Counted from the first letter of the stretch, positions 45,662-55,688 are shown. The stretch: 64,000 bases of DNA from Acidihalobacter yilgarnensis (GCF_001753245.1 NZ_CP017415.1:834501-898500); one strand, 5' to 3'. Notes: generated by a model not told the origin, from the letters alone. A program made the numbers and translations.

Positions 45662-46413
45662 GCGAGTTGCTCCACGGCATCAATGCCGTCGAGTCGGCGC
45701 TGCGCAACGATCCAGAGCGTATCAAGGTCATTTGGTTGGACGCCGCGCGGGACGATCGTCGACTCCGGACGCTCGCTGAATTGGCGGAGCAGGCGGGAAT
45801 TGCGGTGCAGCGCACCTCGAAGAAAGCGCTGGACCGGCGTGCTCCCGATGGGCGCCATCAGGGGGTGGTAGCCGACTACCGACCGCCCCCGCCACCCGGC
45901 GAGGGTGATCTGCTCGATCTCGTCGAGTCTGCCGAGCGTCCGCTGTTGCTGGTGTTGGACGGTGTGACCGATCCGCATAACCTGGGTGCCTGCCTGCGTA
46001 CCGCTGCGGCGGCGGGGGCGATCGCGGTGGTTGCGCCACGCGACCGTGCGGCACCTTTGACGCCGGCCGCGCGCAAGGCGGCATCAGGTGCCGCCGAAAT
46101 TATTCCCTTCGTGCCGGTGACCAATCTGGTACGTACGCTGGAGGCGCTGAAGGCGCGTGGTGTCTGGGTGGTTGGGACGGCAGGCAGCGCGGAGTCGAGT
46201 CTGTATGAGCAGGACTTGAAGGGGGCGCATGCCATCGTGCTCGGTGCCGAGGGTGAGGGGCTACGTCGCTTGACTACGGAGGCCTGCGACGTCGTGGTTC
46301 GCATTCCGCTCAGTCCCGCTATGGAAAGTCTGAATGTCTCTGTTGCGGCTGGTGTGTGCCTGTTTGAAGTGGTGCGCCAGGGTATTGTCGCGCCCACCCG
46401 TATCAGGTCGTGA
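45658..46413 (+). CDS. rlmB: 23S rRNA (guanosine-2'-O)-methyltransferase RlmB
   Basis: The product has 251 aa. The N-terminal substrate-binding domain is LLHGINAVESALRNDPERIK; the SpoU knot follows with LDGVTDPHNLGACLRTAAAA, IVLGAEGEGLRRLT and IPLSPAMESLNVSVAAGVCL. It methylates G2251 of 23S rRNA. Translationally coupled to rnr through ATGA, the usual arrangement. Confidence 0.96.
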   Translation: MSELLHGINAVESALRNDPERIKVIWLDAARDDRRLRTLAELAEQAGIAVQRTSKKALDRRAPDGRHQGVVADYRPPPPPGEGDLLDLVESAERPLLLVLDGVTDPHNLGACLRTAAAAGAIAVVAPRDRAAPLTPAARKAASGAAEIIPFVPVTNLVRTLEALKARGVWVVGTAGSAESSLYEQDLKGAHAIVLGAEGEGLRRLTTEACDVVVRIPLSPAMESLNVSVAAGVCLFEVVRQGIVAPTRIRS

Positions 46414-46501
46414 CATCCGCGCCGAATGGGCGGCTATATTCAGCGGCTATATTCAAGTAAGCGGGCGTGGCGGACACCCGGTTTCAGCAGGTGGGCGAGG
46501 T

Positions 46502-47992
46502 ATGAGGACGGTTGGCGAGAATGATGATCCACTAGATGACGCCACAGGCGATGCCGGTGGCGATGATGGGTATCGCGAGCGCTATCGGCAGCTGGTGCAG
46601 GAATTCGATGCCGCTGAGACCGATTGGCAGCGTGATCGCGCGGCTGGCATGCGGCTGCTTGCGAACATGGTGCTCAAGCTTTCCGCCACTCAGCCAGAAC
46701 TCTCTGGTCTGCTCAAGAGCTTTGGGGACGCTTTGCAGGCCGGGCGTTTCGAGGCAGAGACGGAGACGCTGTCTTCGTTGATAGACGATCTCCTCGCGGA
46801 GGTGGCGCCAGGCCCAGATCTGGACAGTCTGGGATCTGCAATCGGACGATTGGAGGCGCTGCTCGATGTCATGCCGAGCGATCCCGATGCATTGACCGAT
46901 TCCGCGGGCATCGGCCGAGTTCTGGCGAAGCTCGAGGCGGCCTTGGGCGAGCGGCTTCAGATGTTGCAGCGAGATTTGCGAGTGCTGGCGAACACGTTAT
47001 ACGAAGTACCAGGCTGGCCGGATGCATTGGCCGCCGAGCGTGACCGACAGCGCAACCAATTCGCCGGTCGTCAGCTGGTTGATGTGGATGCCCTCGCGGA
47101 TTTGATCGAACGCGGATTTTCCTCGATCGATCAAGAACGTGGTGAAATATGTCGGTTTCTCGGTGATCTGGTTGGGCGCCTCGACGTATTGGAAAAGACG
47201 TTCAGCGAACGAGATAGTCGTCGGCGCGACCTGCTGATTCAGGCTGGTGAGGTCAATCGTCATATCGAGACTTCGGTGAAAGATCTGCTCTCAGAAAGCC
47301 AGGTGGCAACCGATATCGATAGTCTGAGAACCGCGATCGATAGGCGACTACACAGCTTGACCGACGATCTGCTGACTTTGCGCGGCCTCGGCGAGGATGC
47401 CATCAGTCAATCCGATCAGGCGGCCCAGGAGTTGTTGGGGCGTCTACGTTCGCTGGAAGCCGAGCGCGATCAGCTCAGCCGGAGCCTGGCGCAGACACAT
47501 CGAGAGGCGCGTATCGATATGCTGACGGCGCTACCTAACCGGCGCGCGTTGGATGAGCGTCTCGAGGAGGAGGAGGCGCGGGCGGGTCGACAGGGAGAGG
47601 TTTTTTCGGTTGCGCTGGTCGATATTGATCATTTCAAGCAGATCAATGACCGTTTTGGTCATACCAGCGGGGACCGCGCCCTGCAGATCATCGCCAAGCT
47701 GCTGCGCACAAAACTACGCCGCGCGGATGTGCTCGGTCGGTGGGGGGGCGAAGAGTTTCTCATCCTGTTCCCGGCAACCGTACTCGAATCCGCCCGCGAG
47801 ATTGCGGAGCGTGTGCGGCTTGGACTTTCAAATGCACCCACCCATTTCAAGGGTGAGCAGGTCCGCCTCACCGCGTCATTCGGCCTTGCCGCATGGGATG
47901 GCCAGTCGGACACGATTCCAGCCTTGGTCGAGCGTGCCGACAAATCCCTGTACGAAGCCAAGCAAGCCGGTCGGGATACCCTGCGCGGCTAG
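46502..47992 (+). CDS. Diguanylate cyclase with long coiled-coil region
   Basis: The product has 496 aa. Residues 1-330 are helical and charged without a known sensor; there is no membrane segment. The GGDEF domain (about 335-496) has ARIDMLTALPNRRALDERLE, DIDHFKQINDRFGH and GRWGGEEF (about 415). RRAD five residues before GGEEF is an intact inhibitory site, so product inhibition is expected. The ATG at 46502 follows GGGCGAGGT. It is 88 bp after rlmB. Confidence 0.88.
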   Translation: MRTVGENDDPLDDATGDAGGDDGYRERYRQLVQEFDAAETDWQRDRAAGMRLLANMVLKLSATQPELSGLLKSFGDALQAGRFEAETETLSSLIDDLLAEVAPGPDLDSLGSAIGRLEALLDVMPSDPDALTDSAGIGRVLAKLEAALGERLQMLQRDLRVLANTLYEVPGWPDALAAERDRQRNQFAGRQLVDVDALADLIERGFSSIDQERGEICRFLGDLVGRLDVLEKTFSERDSRRRDLLIQAGEVNRHIETSVKDLLSESQVATDIDSLRTAIDRRLHSLTDDLLTLRGLGEDAISQSDQAAQELLGRLRSLEAERDQLSRSLAQTHREARIDMLTALPNRRALDERLEEEEARAGRQGEVFSVALVDIDHFKQINDRFGHTSGDRALQIIAKLLRTKLRRADVLGRWGGEEFLILFPATVLESAREIAERVRLGLSNAPTHFKGEQVRLTASFGLAAWDGQSDTIPALVERADKSLYEAKQAGRDTLRG

Positions 47993-48114
47993 GCTCTCTG
48001 ATCCAGTGCTGCGAGGTATCGATTCATGCGTCCGGGCTTGCCTGGATACTCATTCGCTCGTAGAATCACTGCCCCTTTATGCCGGGCGCGAGTAGCGTCC
48101 TGCTTCTCCTTGCC

Positions 48115-48164
48115 TCACCGCTACATGGCGGGAGGCTTGTAACCCGTAAGGAGCTTTTAAGTCC
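48115..48164 (+). promoter_or_regulatory. Possible S6:S18 autoregulatory leader
   Basis: The rpsF leader contains GGCGGGAGGCTTGTAACCCG and then TAAGGAGCTTTTAAG, which can fold with an exposed CCG, as in leaders bound by the S6:S18 complex in many bacteria. The resemblance is by eye and from memory. TAAGGAG also serves as the rpsF ribosome site. Confidence 0.3.
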
Positions 48165-48587
48165 ATGCGTCACTATGAAGTGGTATTCCTGGTCCACCCA
48201 GACCAGAGCGAACAGGTTCCCGCCATGATCGAGCGGTATCGCGGCATGATCGAAGGTGACGGCGGCACGATCCACCGTCTTGAGGACTGGGGTCGGCGTC
48301 AGTTGGCCTATCCCATCAACAAGGTGCATAAGGCGCACTACGTGCTCATGAACATCGAGTGCAGTGACGCGGCGCTGGCTGAGCTGGAAACCGCCTTCAG
48401 GTTCAACGATGCAGTGCTGCGCAAGCTGGTGGTCCGTGAAAATCAGGCGATCACCGAAGCGTCCCCGTTGGTTAAATCCAAGGACGAAGGTGATTCCAGT
48501 GACTCGCGCCCGGCACGTGGTGATTCCGATTCTGATGCGGATGTGAGCTCGGATGATACGCGCGAAGAAGGCGATAGCGCCGCCTGA
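48165..48587 (+). CDS. rpsF: 30S ribosomal protein S6
   Basis: The product has 140 aa. [20 protein letters not shown] and [20 protein letters not shown] are the S6 blocks; the C-terminus is an acidic Ser/Asp/Glu tail (about 105-140) longer than the S6 core, comparable to species whose S6 is glutamylated or extended. It forms a pair with S18 in the small subunit platform. Confidence 0.96.
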   Translation: MRHYEVVFLVHPDQSEQVPAMIERYRGMIEGDGGTIHRLEDWGRRQLAYPINKVHKAHYVLMNIECSDAALAELETAFRFNDAVLRKLVVRENQAITEASPLVKSKDEGDSSDSRPARGDSDSDADVSSDDTREEGDSAA

Positions 48588-48642
48588 GTATTGCACCGGC
48601 GGGCTATTGCGCCGCCATCAAACCGAACTGAGGTAAATACCC

Positions 48643-48867
48643 ATGTCACGATTTTTTCGTCGCCGCCGTTACTGCCGCTTTACCGCCGAAGGTATTGCGC
48701 GTATCGATTACAAAGATCTCAATATGCTCAAGGGCTATGTCACGGAAACCGGCAAAATCGTGCCGAGCCGTGTGACCGGCACGAGCGCACGTTACCAGCG
48801 CCAGCTGGCCCAGGCGGTCAAGCGCGCTCGTTTTCTGGCGCTGCTGCCCTACTCGGATCAGCATTGA
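48643..48867 (+). CDS. rpsR: 30S ribosomal protein S18
   Basis: The product has 74 aa: [40 protein letters not shown] and [20 protein letters not shown] are characteristic. GAGGTA precedes the ATG. It follows rpsF by 55 bp. Confidence 0.97.
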   Translation: MSRFFRRRRYCRFTAEGIARIDYKDLNMLKGYVTETGKIVPSRVTGTSARYQRQLAQAVKRARFLALLPYSDQH

Positions 48868-48900
48868 TCGACTCGCCAAGTTGAGATCACGCCGGTGCTG

Positions 48901-49796
48901 ATGCACCGCCTTGCCGCATTCGTTATGTCGGGGCGGATGCAAGCCGTTGTCATCGCCGTCTCGCTGGCGATGATCGGTGTCGTATTTCCCCCGCCGCGCT
49001 GGTCAGTGCGGCGGTGGTTGGGCTGGTTGTCCTGCGCCATGGCATCGATCAGGGATTGATCGTCATGGGCTGGGGTGGCGTCGCGATGGCGGTGCTGGCG
49101 GGTTTGATACTGAGTGCGCCGGTCGCAGGCGCGATATACGCCGTCGCACAATGGCTGCCGGTGTTGTTGTTTGCGCAGCTGTTGCGCCGTACCGCATCAT
49201 GGTCATGGGTTATGACCACCTTGGCGGCAATCGGCTTGGTCGTGGTTTTAGGTGTGCATCTGCTGGTGCCCAACACTACCGAAATGTGGTTGGGGGTACT
49301 GCAGCAGGGGCTGAGCGGGCTCTTGCAGCGTGCAGGGATGTCGCCGACGGACGTGTCAACGACCATCGAGCGGGCGGCACATTACGCTACCGGGGCATTT
49401 GCCATGTCCTTAGTATTAAGCGTGTCCCTGAGTCTGATGTTGGCCCGGGCCTGGCAGGCTTCGTTGTTCAATCCAGGCGGCTTTCGTGGCGAGTACACGG
49501 CCTGGAGACTTAGCCATTGGTTGGCGGGTGTGGCGGCGTTGCTGGTCGTGTTGGTGTTGGTGATGCACAATGCCTTGTTTGTCGAGCTGGCCATGGTTGT
49601 TCTGACGCCTTTTCTGCTGCAGGCCATCGGTCTGTTGCACGGACTGGTGAAGCAGGGTGGCATGAGTATCGGCTGGCTGTTTGGCCTGTACGTACTGTTG
49701 TTTCTGGCACCGCCGCAGATGGGCAGCTTGCTCGCGGCGGTGGGTGTGATCGACAGCTTTGCGGATCTGCGTGGTCGCTTCAAGCGTGGCGCATGA
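48901..49796 (+). pseudogene. DUF2232 membrane protein gene, frameshifted
   Basis: The expected DUF2232 gene between rpsR and rplI is present in two frames. From ATG 48901 one reads MHRLAAFVMSGRMQAVVIAV then SLAMIGVVFPP, the family N-terminus. The rest, SPAALVSAAVVGLVVLRHGI and onward to TGA at 49794-49796, is in another frame that opens after the C5 run at 48988-48992. One added C there would join the two into about 298 residues with eight or so helices. The 3' part alone could start at GTG 49014 (260 aa). Either a real mutation or a sequence error. Confidence 0.75.
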
Positions 49797-49837
49797 TGCC
49801 TGAAATTGGGTTTTATTGAATCTTTAGGGTAGCTATC

Positions 49838-50293
49838 ATGGAAATCATCCTGTTAGACAAGGTAGAAAATCTGGGCGGTCTCGGCGATAAGGTCAAGGTC
49901 AAGTCGGGCTATGCTCGCAACTACCTGATCCCGACCGGTAGGGCCAAATACGCCACGCCCGCGAATATGGCGGAATTCGAGGCACGTCGTGCGGATCTCG
50001 AGAAGATTTCAGCCGAAGCAATGGCCGTTGCCGAAGCGCGTCGCGGTAAGATTGAGGGCATGGTAATCACCCTGAGTGCGCTGGCGGGGGCCGAAGGCAA
50101 GCTTTTTGGCTCGATCGGCACCCAGGATATCGCCGATGCGGTGACCGCTGCCGGTGTTGAGATCGAACGCAAGGAAGTCCGCTTACCGGAAGGTGCCCTG
50201 CGTCAGGTTGGTGAATATGAGGTCGAGCTGCATCTGCACTCCGACATCAATGTTGCCATCAAGGTAGTGGTTAACGGCGAATCCGCCGCCTGA
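49838..50293 (+). CDS. rplI: 50S ribosomal protein L9
   Basis: The product has 151 aa. [20 protein letters not shown] and [20 protein letters not shown] form the N-terminal domain; a long helix and the C-terminal domain ([20 protein letters not shown]) follow. It binds 23S rRNA near the L1 stalk. Strong AGGGTAG-type site upstream. Confidence 0.97.
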   Translation: MEIILLDKVENLGGLGDKVKVKSGYARNYLIPTGRAKYATPANMAEFEARRADLEKISAEAMAVAEARRGKIEGMVITLSALAGAEGKLFGSIGTQDIADAVTAAGVEIERKEVRLPEGALRQVGEYEVELHLHSDINVAIKVVVNGESAA

Positions 50294-50302
50294 TTTTGGA
50301 CG

Positions 50303-50336
50303 CCCCGTTCACGATCCGGGCGGATCGTGAACGGGG
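50303..50336. terminator. Perfect 15-bp hairpin between rplI and dnaB
   Basis: CCCCGTTCACGATCC and its exact complement are separated by GGGC; TTCC follows. It starts 10 bp after the rplI stop. The stem is strong, but there is no long T-tract, so it may be a terminator, an attenuator or a processing and stability element for the r-protein mRNA. Confidence 0.55.
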
Positions 50337-50460
50337 TTCCACTACGGGTAGTGATTGGGGCGTCGGGGAATGGCTTACGGCCTGACTCGGGGCCGCAAGT
50401 GTGTGAATTCGGCGATCCGATATCCGGCCTTTCCATACTGAGTATTTGCCGCATGGGCTT

Positions 50461-51867
50461 ATGGCCGAAGTGATTTCTAAATCGCGCGGCGACCAGTCCG
50501 CCACCGATGCCTTGCGCGTTCCGCCTCATTCAATCGAAGCGGAGCAGGCCGTCTTGGGCGGTCTGATGCTGGATAATTCGAGCTGGGACCAAGTCGCAGA
50601 CCGTATCAATGAAGTCGATTTCTACCGATTTGATCACCGACTGATTTTCCGCGCAGCTGAACGTCTGGCATCGCAGAACCAGCCAGTCGACGTTGTGACG
50701 CTGTCCGAGGCGCTTGAACGCACGAGTGACCTGGAGCAGGCCGGGGGGCTGGCCTATCTCGGCGTACTCGCCCGCGACACCCCTAGTGCGGCCAATATCC
50801 GGGCCTATGCGGATATCGTGCGCGAACGCTCGATTCTGCGTCAGCTCATCAGTGTCGGCACGCGTGTGGCGGATAGTGCCTTCAATCCAGAAGGGCGCGA
50901 CTCCAGAGCGCTTCTGGATGAGGCCGAGAAGGCCGTCTTCGAGATCGCTGAGCGTGGCGTGCGAGGGCGTGAAGGCTTCACGAGTATCAAGCAGTTGCTG
51001 CGTCCCGCACTCGACCGTATCGAGATGCTCCACGAGCGTCAGGATGCGATTACCGGCGTCGCTACTGGTTATGACGAGATCGATGAGCGCACCTCGGGCT
51101 TCCAACCCGGCGATCTGGTTATCGTTGCGGGCCGGCCCTCGATGGGCAAGACGACTTTCGCGATGAATATCGCCGAATACGCCGCGGTTAAGCATCGCAC
51201 GCCGGTCGCAATCTTCAGCATGGAGATGCCGGGCGAGCAGCTCACCATGCGTATGCTGTCCTCCTTGGGGCGCATCGATCAGCACCGTTTGCGCACCGGC
51301 CGTCTCGACGAGCAGGACTGGCCGAGGCTGACCAGCGCGGTGCAGATGCTGACCGATGTGCCGCTATTTATCGATGATACGCCCGCGCTGACGCCGACTG
51401 AGTTGCGTGCCCGCGCGCGCCGCCTCAAGCGGGAGCACGGCCTGGGGCTGATCGTGATCGATTACCTCCAGCTCATGCAGGTGCCAAGTACGCGCGAGAA
51501 TCGGGCCACCGAAATTTCGGAAATTTCGCGTTCGCTCAAGGCCGTGGCTAAGGAGCTGGGTGTGCCCGTGATTGCCCTTTCACAGCTCAATCGGAGTTTG
51601 GAACAGCGCCCGAACAAGCGTCCCGTCATGTCCGATCTGCGTGAATCCGGTGCTATCGAGCAGGATGCTGACCTTATCGCATTCATCTATCGTGACGAGG
51701 TTTACAATGAAGACAGCCCGGACAAAGGTACGGCCGAAATCATTATCGCCAAGCAGCGTAACGGGCCAATCGGCATGGCGCGCCTGACCTTCTTGGGGCA
51801 GTTCACGCGCTTCGAGAACCACATTTCGGATGTCTATGGCGGCGGGGGCAGCGGGGGATTCGAGTGA
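50461..51867 (+). CDS. dnaB: Replicative DNA helicase DnaB
   Basis: The product has 468 aa. The N-terminal primase-interacting domain has VPPHSIEAEQAVLGGLMLDN; the RecA-like helicase domain has Walker A VIVAGRPSMGKTTFAMNIAE (about 220) and Walker B LIVIDYLQLMQ, ending LGQFTRFEN. It unwinds DNA ahead of the replisome. ATG at 50461 fits homologues; the stop overlaps alr (GTGA). Confidence 0.96.
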   Translation: MAEVISKSRGDQSATDALRVPPHSIEAEQAVLGGLMLDNSSWDQVADRINEVDFYRFDHRLIFRAAERLASQNQPVDVVTLSEALERTSDLEQAGGLAYLGVLARDTPSAANIRAYADIVRERSILRQLISVGTRVADSAFNPEGRDSRALLDEAEKAVFEIAERGVRGREGFTSIKQLLRPALDRIEMLHERQDAITGVATGYDEIDERTSGFQPGDLVIVAGRPSMGKTTFAMNIAEYAAVKHRTPVAIFSMEMPGEQLTMRMLSSLGRIDQHRLRTGRLDEQDWPRLTSAVQMLTDVPLFIDDTPALTPTELRARARRLKREHGLGLIVIDYLQLMQVPSTRENRATEISEISRSLKAVAKELGVPVIALSQLNRSLEQRPNKRPVMSDLRESGAIEQDADLIAFIYRDEVYNEDSPDKGTAEIIIAKQRNGPIGMARLTFLGQFTRFENHISDVYGGGGSGGFE

Positions 51868-52967
51868 GTTCGTTGGCGCGTGCCGCGCAGGCCAGAATCG
51901 ATCTCGATGCGTTAAGGCATAATTGCCGGCATATACGCTCACTGGCACCCAATAGCCGCTTGCTGGCAATGGTGAAGGCCGATGCCTACGGGCATGGTTT
52001 GCTGCCGATATCGCGGGCATTGGCGGATCTGGCCGACGGTCTGGGGGTCGCGTGCGTACCCGAGGGACTTGCCTTGCGCGCCGCCGGGATTGCAGGACGC
52101 ATCGTCGTGATGCAGGGATTCAAAAATGACGACGAGTTGTCTGCGGCCAGTGCTCATGCCCTGGATGTCGTGATCCACGAACCTTGCCAGATCGAGCGAC
52201 TCGCCTCGCGGACGTTTGGGCCGCAGGGCGGACTGTCCGTGTGGCTCAAGATAGATACGGGTATGCACCGCATCGGTTTCGCGCCGCACGAGGTGGCCAA
52301 CGTGACGGCGCTGCTTGCCAAGTTGCCGATGGTGGACCCAAACCTCCGTTATCTCACGCACTTCGCGTGTGCAGACGAGCCTGGTTCGGCGATGACCGCT
52401 CAGCAAATCGGGTGTTTCGTGCGGACCACGCAAGGGCTTGTCGGCGAGCGCAGTCTATGCAATTCGGCAGGGATTTTGACGCATTCCGAGGCGCATGCAG
52501 ACTGGGTTCGGCCTGGAATTATGTTATACGGTGCTTCTCCGTTGAACGACACGCCGGCTACCTCACTCGGTTTGCGGCCGGTGATGTCGCTGGAGGCGCC
52601 GTTGATCGCCATCCATACATACCAAGCGGGCGATTCAATAGGTTACGGAGGTACGTACCGATGTCCCGTGCCGTTGCGCGTCGGTATCGTGGCCATGGGT
52701 TATGGCGATGGATACCCGCGACATGCGGCGAATGGCACGCCGGTGGCGATCGCTGGCCAGCCTGGGTCAATCGTCGGGCGCGTTTCAATGGACATGCTGG
52801 CAATCGATCTGGGCAGCGTCGATTGTCGACCGGGCGATTCCGTCACATTCTGGGGCGGTAGCGTGGCGGCCGATCTGGTGGCTGCACAAGCTCAAACGAT
52901 CAGCTACGAATTATTCTGCGCAGCAGGGCCGAAGGCACACCGAAGCTATTCTACTTATGCAGCATGA
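51864..52967 (+). CDS. alr: Alanine racemase
   Basis: The product has 367 aa with a GTG start that overlaps the dnaB stop (51864-51867). The PLP lysine is in LLAMVKADAYGHG (about residue 35) and the second catalytic base Tyr in VAMGYGDGYPRHA (about 275). RVSMDMLAIDLG closes the barrel/beta-domain region. It makes D-Ala for peptidoglycan. The dnaB-alr order is common in gammaproteobacteria. Confidence 0.96.
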   Translation: MSSLARAAQARIDLDALRHNCRHIRSLAPNSRLLAMVKADAYGHGLLPISRALADLADGLGVACVPEGLALRAAGIAGRIVVMQGFKNDDELSAASAHALDVVIHEPCQIERLASRTFGPQGGLSVWLKIDTGMHRIGFAPHEVANVTALLAKLPMVDPNLRYLTHFACADEPGSAMTAQQIGCFVRTTQGLVGERSLCNSAGILTHSEAHADWVRPGIMLYGASPLNDTPATSLGLRPVMSLEAPLIAIHTYQAGDSIGYGGTYRCPVPLRVGIVAMGYGDGYPRHAANGTPVAIAGQPGSIVGRVSMDMLAIDLGSVDCRPGDSVTFWGGSVAADLVAAQAQTISYELFCAAGPKAHRSYSTYAA

Positions 52968-53256
52968 AAAAATAATTATAAGCGCAGCTGCCTAACGAAT
53001 ATATGGGTCCTGACGGGCCTGCAAAATGATCGCTATAAACATATTTTTGTCTTGCCGCAGTAATTTCCTTCCCACCACGTGTGGCCTTTGAGGTCGATTA
53101 TTGGGTGATGGAATGGCGCACATCGTTATATTAGTGAAGCCTGTTTGACATTTTTGCGACAAGGTTTAGTCTTGAATCGCTGAAGAACGCGAGTTAAATC
53201 TGAATATTAGACATAACTAATAAATTGTCGATTAAAACAGGACTCCGGAGGATTCG
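52968..53256. promoter_or_regulatory. AT-rich leader of the FadL-type porin gene
   Basis: No gene. TTGACA at 53145-53150 is a perfect -35; TAGTCT at 53167-53172 is a poor -10 at 16 bp. The ribosome site CCGGAGG (53246-53252) is strong. The whole spacer is AT-rich compared with flanking genes. Confidence 0.4.
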
Positions 53257-54576
53257 ATGAAGCATGTTCTCAAACGCTCACTGATCGCCACCTCGATTGC
53301 AGCTGCCTTGGGCCTTGGCGGCGCAGCGCATGCCACAAACGGTTACAATCTCATCGGTATCGGCGCTTACCAGATGGGTATGGCGGGTGCGGTTGTCGCC
53401 GACCCGGGTTCGGCGATGACGGCAATTTCCAATCCCGCCGGTATGACCGAGGTGCAGCCGCAAACTGATTTCAGCATGGAAGCGTTCATGCCCACGCGCG
53501 ACGTGAACAACGCGGCAACCGGCGGTAAGAAAATATCTAGCGATAGCAATATGTACGGTGTACCTGCCCTGGGTTGGTCGGCGCCTACCTCGCAGGGCTC
53601 CAATGTCTACTTCGGTGGCGGCATGTACGGGACTTCCGGCATGGGCGTGGATTATCCGTATACGGCTAACGGCGTGATGTCGGGTTCATCATTCAGCGGA
53701 TACAGCAATATTGCCTTATGGCAGATGGCCCCGGCGTTGGCTTGGAAGGTGAACGACAGATTGAGTCTCGGTGCGGCGTTGGATATTGGTTACATGTCGG
53801 CCTCATTTCTGCAGTCATACGGTTTTGCTGCGGCACCTTCGCCGGCAGGTGGCACGGCTTACGGCCCATACAGCATCAATATGACCCGCTCAGCGAGCGC
53901 TTTCGGGCTCGGCGTGACCTTGGGCTTGCTTTATAAAATCAATCCGATGTGGACGGTAGGTGCCGCTTACACGAGTTCGCAGACCTATAAGCTCAATTAC
54001 AATCTGGCGCCCGGCGATATTACGGTGCCGGGTGGTGCGAGCCCGAGTGCGCCCGGCAGTTATCAATTCCCCGGTGGCAAGTACACGCTGACCATGAAAA
54101 CACCGCAGACGCTGACGGTGGGCGGTACCATGCGTCCCAGCAGTGCGCTGGCGATCAGCGCACAGCTCAAGTGGATTGACTGGAAGAGCGTGATGAATAA
54201 CTTGAGCATCACCGGTCCGCAGGATTTCACGGGCTTTACGCCGAAGTGGAAAAATCAGACCGTGGTTGCGATTGCGGCCAATTATTATGTGAACCCTCAT
54301 TTCCAAGTGCGCGCTGGCTACAATTACGCCAAGTCACCGATCGACAGTAATGCAGTTGCTTACAACATCATTCTGCCGGCTATCGTGGAGACGCATTACA
54401 CCGCAGGTTTCACCTATGATCTGAACAATCGTTGGACGGTCGGTGGTGCCTACATGTATGCACCAAAGAAAACTTATACCGCGCCGATGACTGCGAGCAT
54501 GACTGACCCAAGTAAGGGGCAGAAAATATCTCTTTCGGAACAGGCCGTTTCATTTAATATCGGCTACAAGTTCTGA
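53257..54576 (+). CDS. OmpP1/FadL-family outer-membrane transporter
   Basis: The product has 439 aa. Signal peptide about 1-26 (RSLIATSIAAALGLGGAAHA-TNGYNLIGIG). The N-terminal hatch motif GAYQMGMAGAVVADPGSAMT and AISNPAGMTEVQPQTDFSME is the FadL signature (NPAG). The barrel ends LSEQAVSFNIGYKF with terminal Phe. It would take up hydrophobic compounds through the outer membrane. A strong terminator follows. Confidence 0.92.
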   Translation: MKHVLKRSLIATSIAAALGLGGAAHATNGYNLIGIGAYQMGMAGAVVADPGSAMTAISNPAGMTEVQPQTDFSMEAFMPTRDVNNAATGGKKISSDSNMYGVPALGWSAPTSQGSNVYFGGGMYGTSGMGVDYPYTANGVMSGSSFSGYSNIALWQMAPALAWKVNDRLSLGAALDIGYMSASFLQSYGFAAAPSPAGGTAYGPYSINMTRSASAFGLGVTLGLLYKINPMWTVGAAYTSSQTYKLNYNLAPGDITVPGGASPSAPGSYQFPGGKYTLTMKTPQTLTVGGTMRPSSALAISAQLKWIDWKSVMNNLSITGPQDFTGFTPKWKNQTVVAIAANYYVNPHFQVRAGYNYAKSPIDSNAVAYNIILPAIVETHYTAGFTYDLNNRWTVGGAYMYAPKKTYTAPMTASMTDPSKGQKISLSEQAVSFNIGYKF

Positions 54577-54603
54577 GATTCAATATCTCGCAACCGTTTT
54601 TTC

Positions 54604-54632
54604 AAAGGGCCATGGAGACATGGCCCTTTTTT
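54604..54632 (+). terminator. Rho-independent terminator of FadL-type gene
   Basis: AAAGGGCCATG and CATGGCCCTTT form a perfect 11-bp stem with GAGA loop, running into six T residues. Confidence 0.9.
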
Positions 54633-54689
54633 GTGTGAAAAGCAAAGTGCCGGCTTTGTCTATAACTAGAATGCATTTGGAGGATGAAT

Positions 54690-55631
54690 ATGATGTTCAC
54701 TGCAAAATTACTACGGTTCATTTTCCTGTCCGTATTATTGGTGTCGTCAAGCGTCGCAATGGCGGCGCAAACTTATAAACCCTTTATCCTCGCGTCTGTG
54801 GGTGCGGGAGATTTCCACATGGAAGTTGAAAAGGTTCGCTCGGCACTGACGCAGGCCGGATTCGATGTTGTCGGGACCTATAACCCGGATTTAGGTAGCT
54901 ATCACCCCTATCAGGCGGCAACGATTTTCATCGTGACCAATGCTGATTTGTTAGCTGATGCGGCCAAGACGCCGCGGGGTGGCTATGGTGCAGTCATGCG
55001 GGTCTCTGTGACACAGACGGATGGCCAAATTCAGGTTGCCTATGTCAATCCGCTCTACGTGCAGTACGCTTATCGGATGAAGGCTGATCTTGCACCGGTG
55101 AAGACGATGCTAGCGAAGGCGTTGGGTGAGCAGGAGTCGTTTGGTGCCAACGGCTTGACTGCCGATCAGCTCGAGCACTACCACTATACCTTCGGTATGG
55201 AGTATTTCGATGAGCCCTATCACCTCAATGACTTCAGCTCTCATGCCAAAGCGGTATCGAAGATCAAGGAGATGCTGGATGCAGGGGCTCACGGTATACA
55301 TTTCCTGTACGAGCTGAATATCCCCGGTACGGATCAGACGGTATTTGGGGTTTCGATGGATGACAAGAATAATCAGAACGTCAACGATGCCTATCAGATG
55401 TCCGTTGTCGACTTCCAGAAGCTCAAGGGAACGGCGTATCTGCCGTACCAGATACTCGTGAAGGGCACCAAGGTCGAAGCATTGAACATGCGTTTCCGCA
55501 TGGCCGTTTTCTTTCCGGGTCTATCGATGATGGGTGACCACTCCTTTATGACCTTGATGTCTGCGCCGGCAGCAGTGCACCGGGCACTTGCCAAGGCCAC
55601 CGGCGGTTCATACAGTGAGTCTTTGTTTTGA
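54690..55631 (+). CDS. Secreted protein of unknown function
   Basis: The product has 313 aa. GGAGG at 54679-54683 touches the ATG at 54684, so the ATG at 54690 (6-nt spacing) is the likely start. Signal peptide FIFLSVLLVSSSVAMAA. The mature N-terminus (VEKVRSALTQAGFDVVGTYN, then AATIFIVTNADLLADAAKT) resembles small alpha-beta domains of the DUF302 type, but I am not certain. The second half (YHYTFGMEYFDEPYHLNDFS) is unrecognised. Likely periplasmic. It follows the FadL terminator by 58 bp and is followed by its own terminator. Confidence 0.7.
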   Translation: MMFTAKLLRFIFLSVLLVSSSVAMAAQTYKPFILASVGAGDFHMEVEKVRSALTQAGFDVVGTYNPDLGSYHPYQAATIFIVTNADLLADAAKTPRGGYGAVMRVSVTQTDGQIQVAYVNPLYVQYAYRMKADLAPVKTMLAKALGEQESFGANGLTADQLEHYHYTFGMEYFDEPYHLNDFSSHAKAVSKIKEMLDAGAHGIHFLYELNIPGTDQTVFGVSMDDKNNQNVNDAYQMSVVDFQKLKGTAYLPYQILVKGTKVEALNMRFRMAVFFPGLSMMGDHSFMTLMSAPAAVHRALAKATGGSYSESLF

Positions 55632-55661
55632 TTCGGCAGGTATAAATTTATTCGATCCGAC

Positions 55662-55688
55662 TAACCCCGGCTCACCCGGGGTTTTCTT
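55662..55688 (+). terminator. Rho-independent terminator
   Basis: AACCCCGG and CCGGGGTT pair around CTCAC and are followed by TTCTTT. It ends the secreted-protein gene and isolates the cluster that begins at 55739. Confidence 0.85.
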
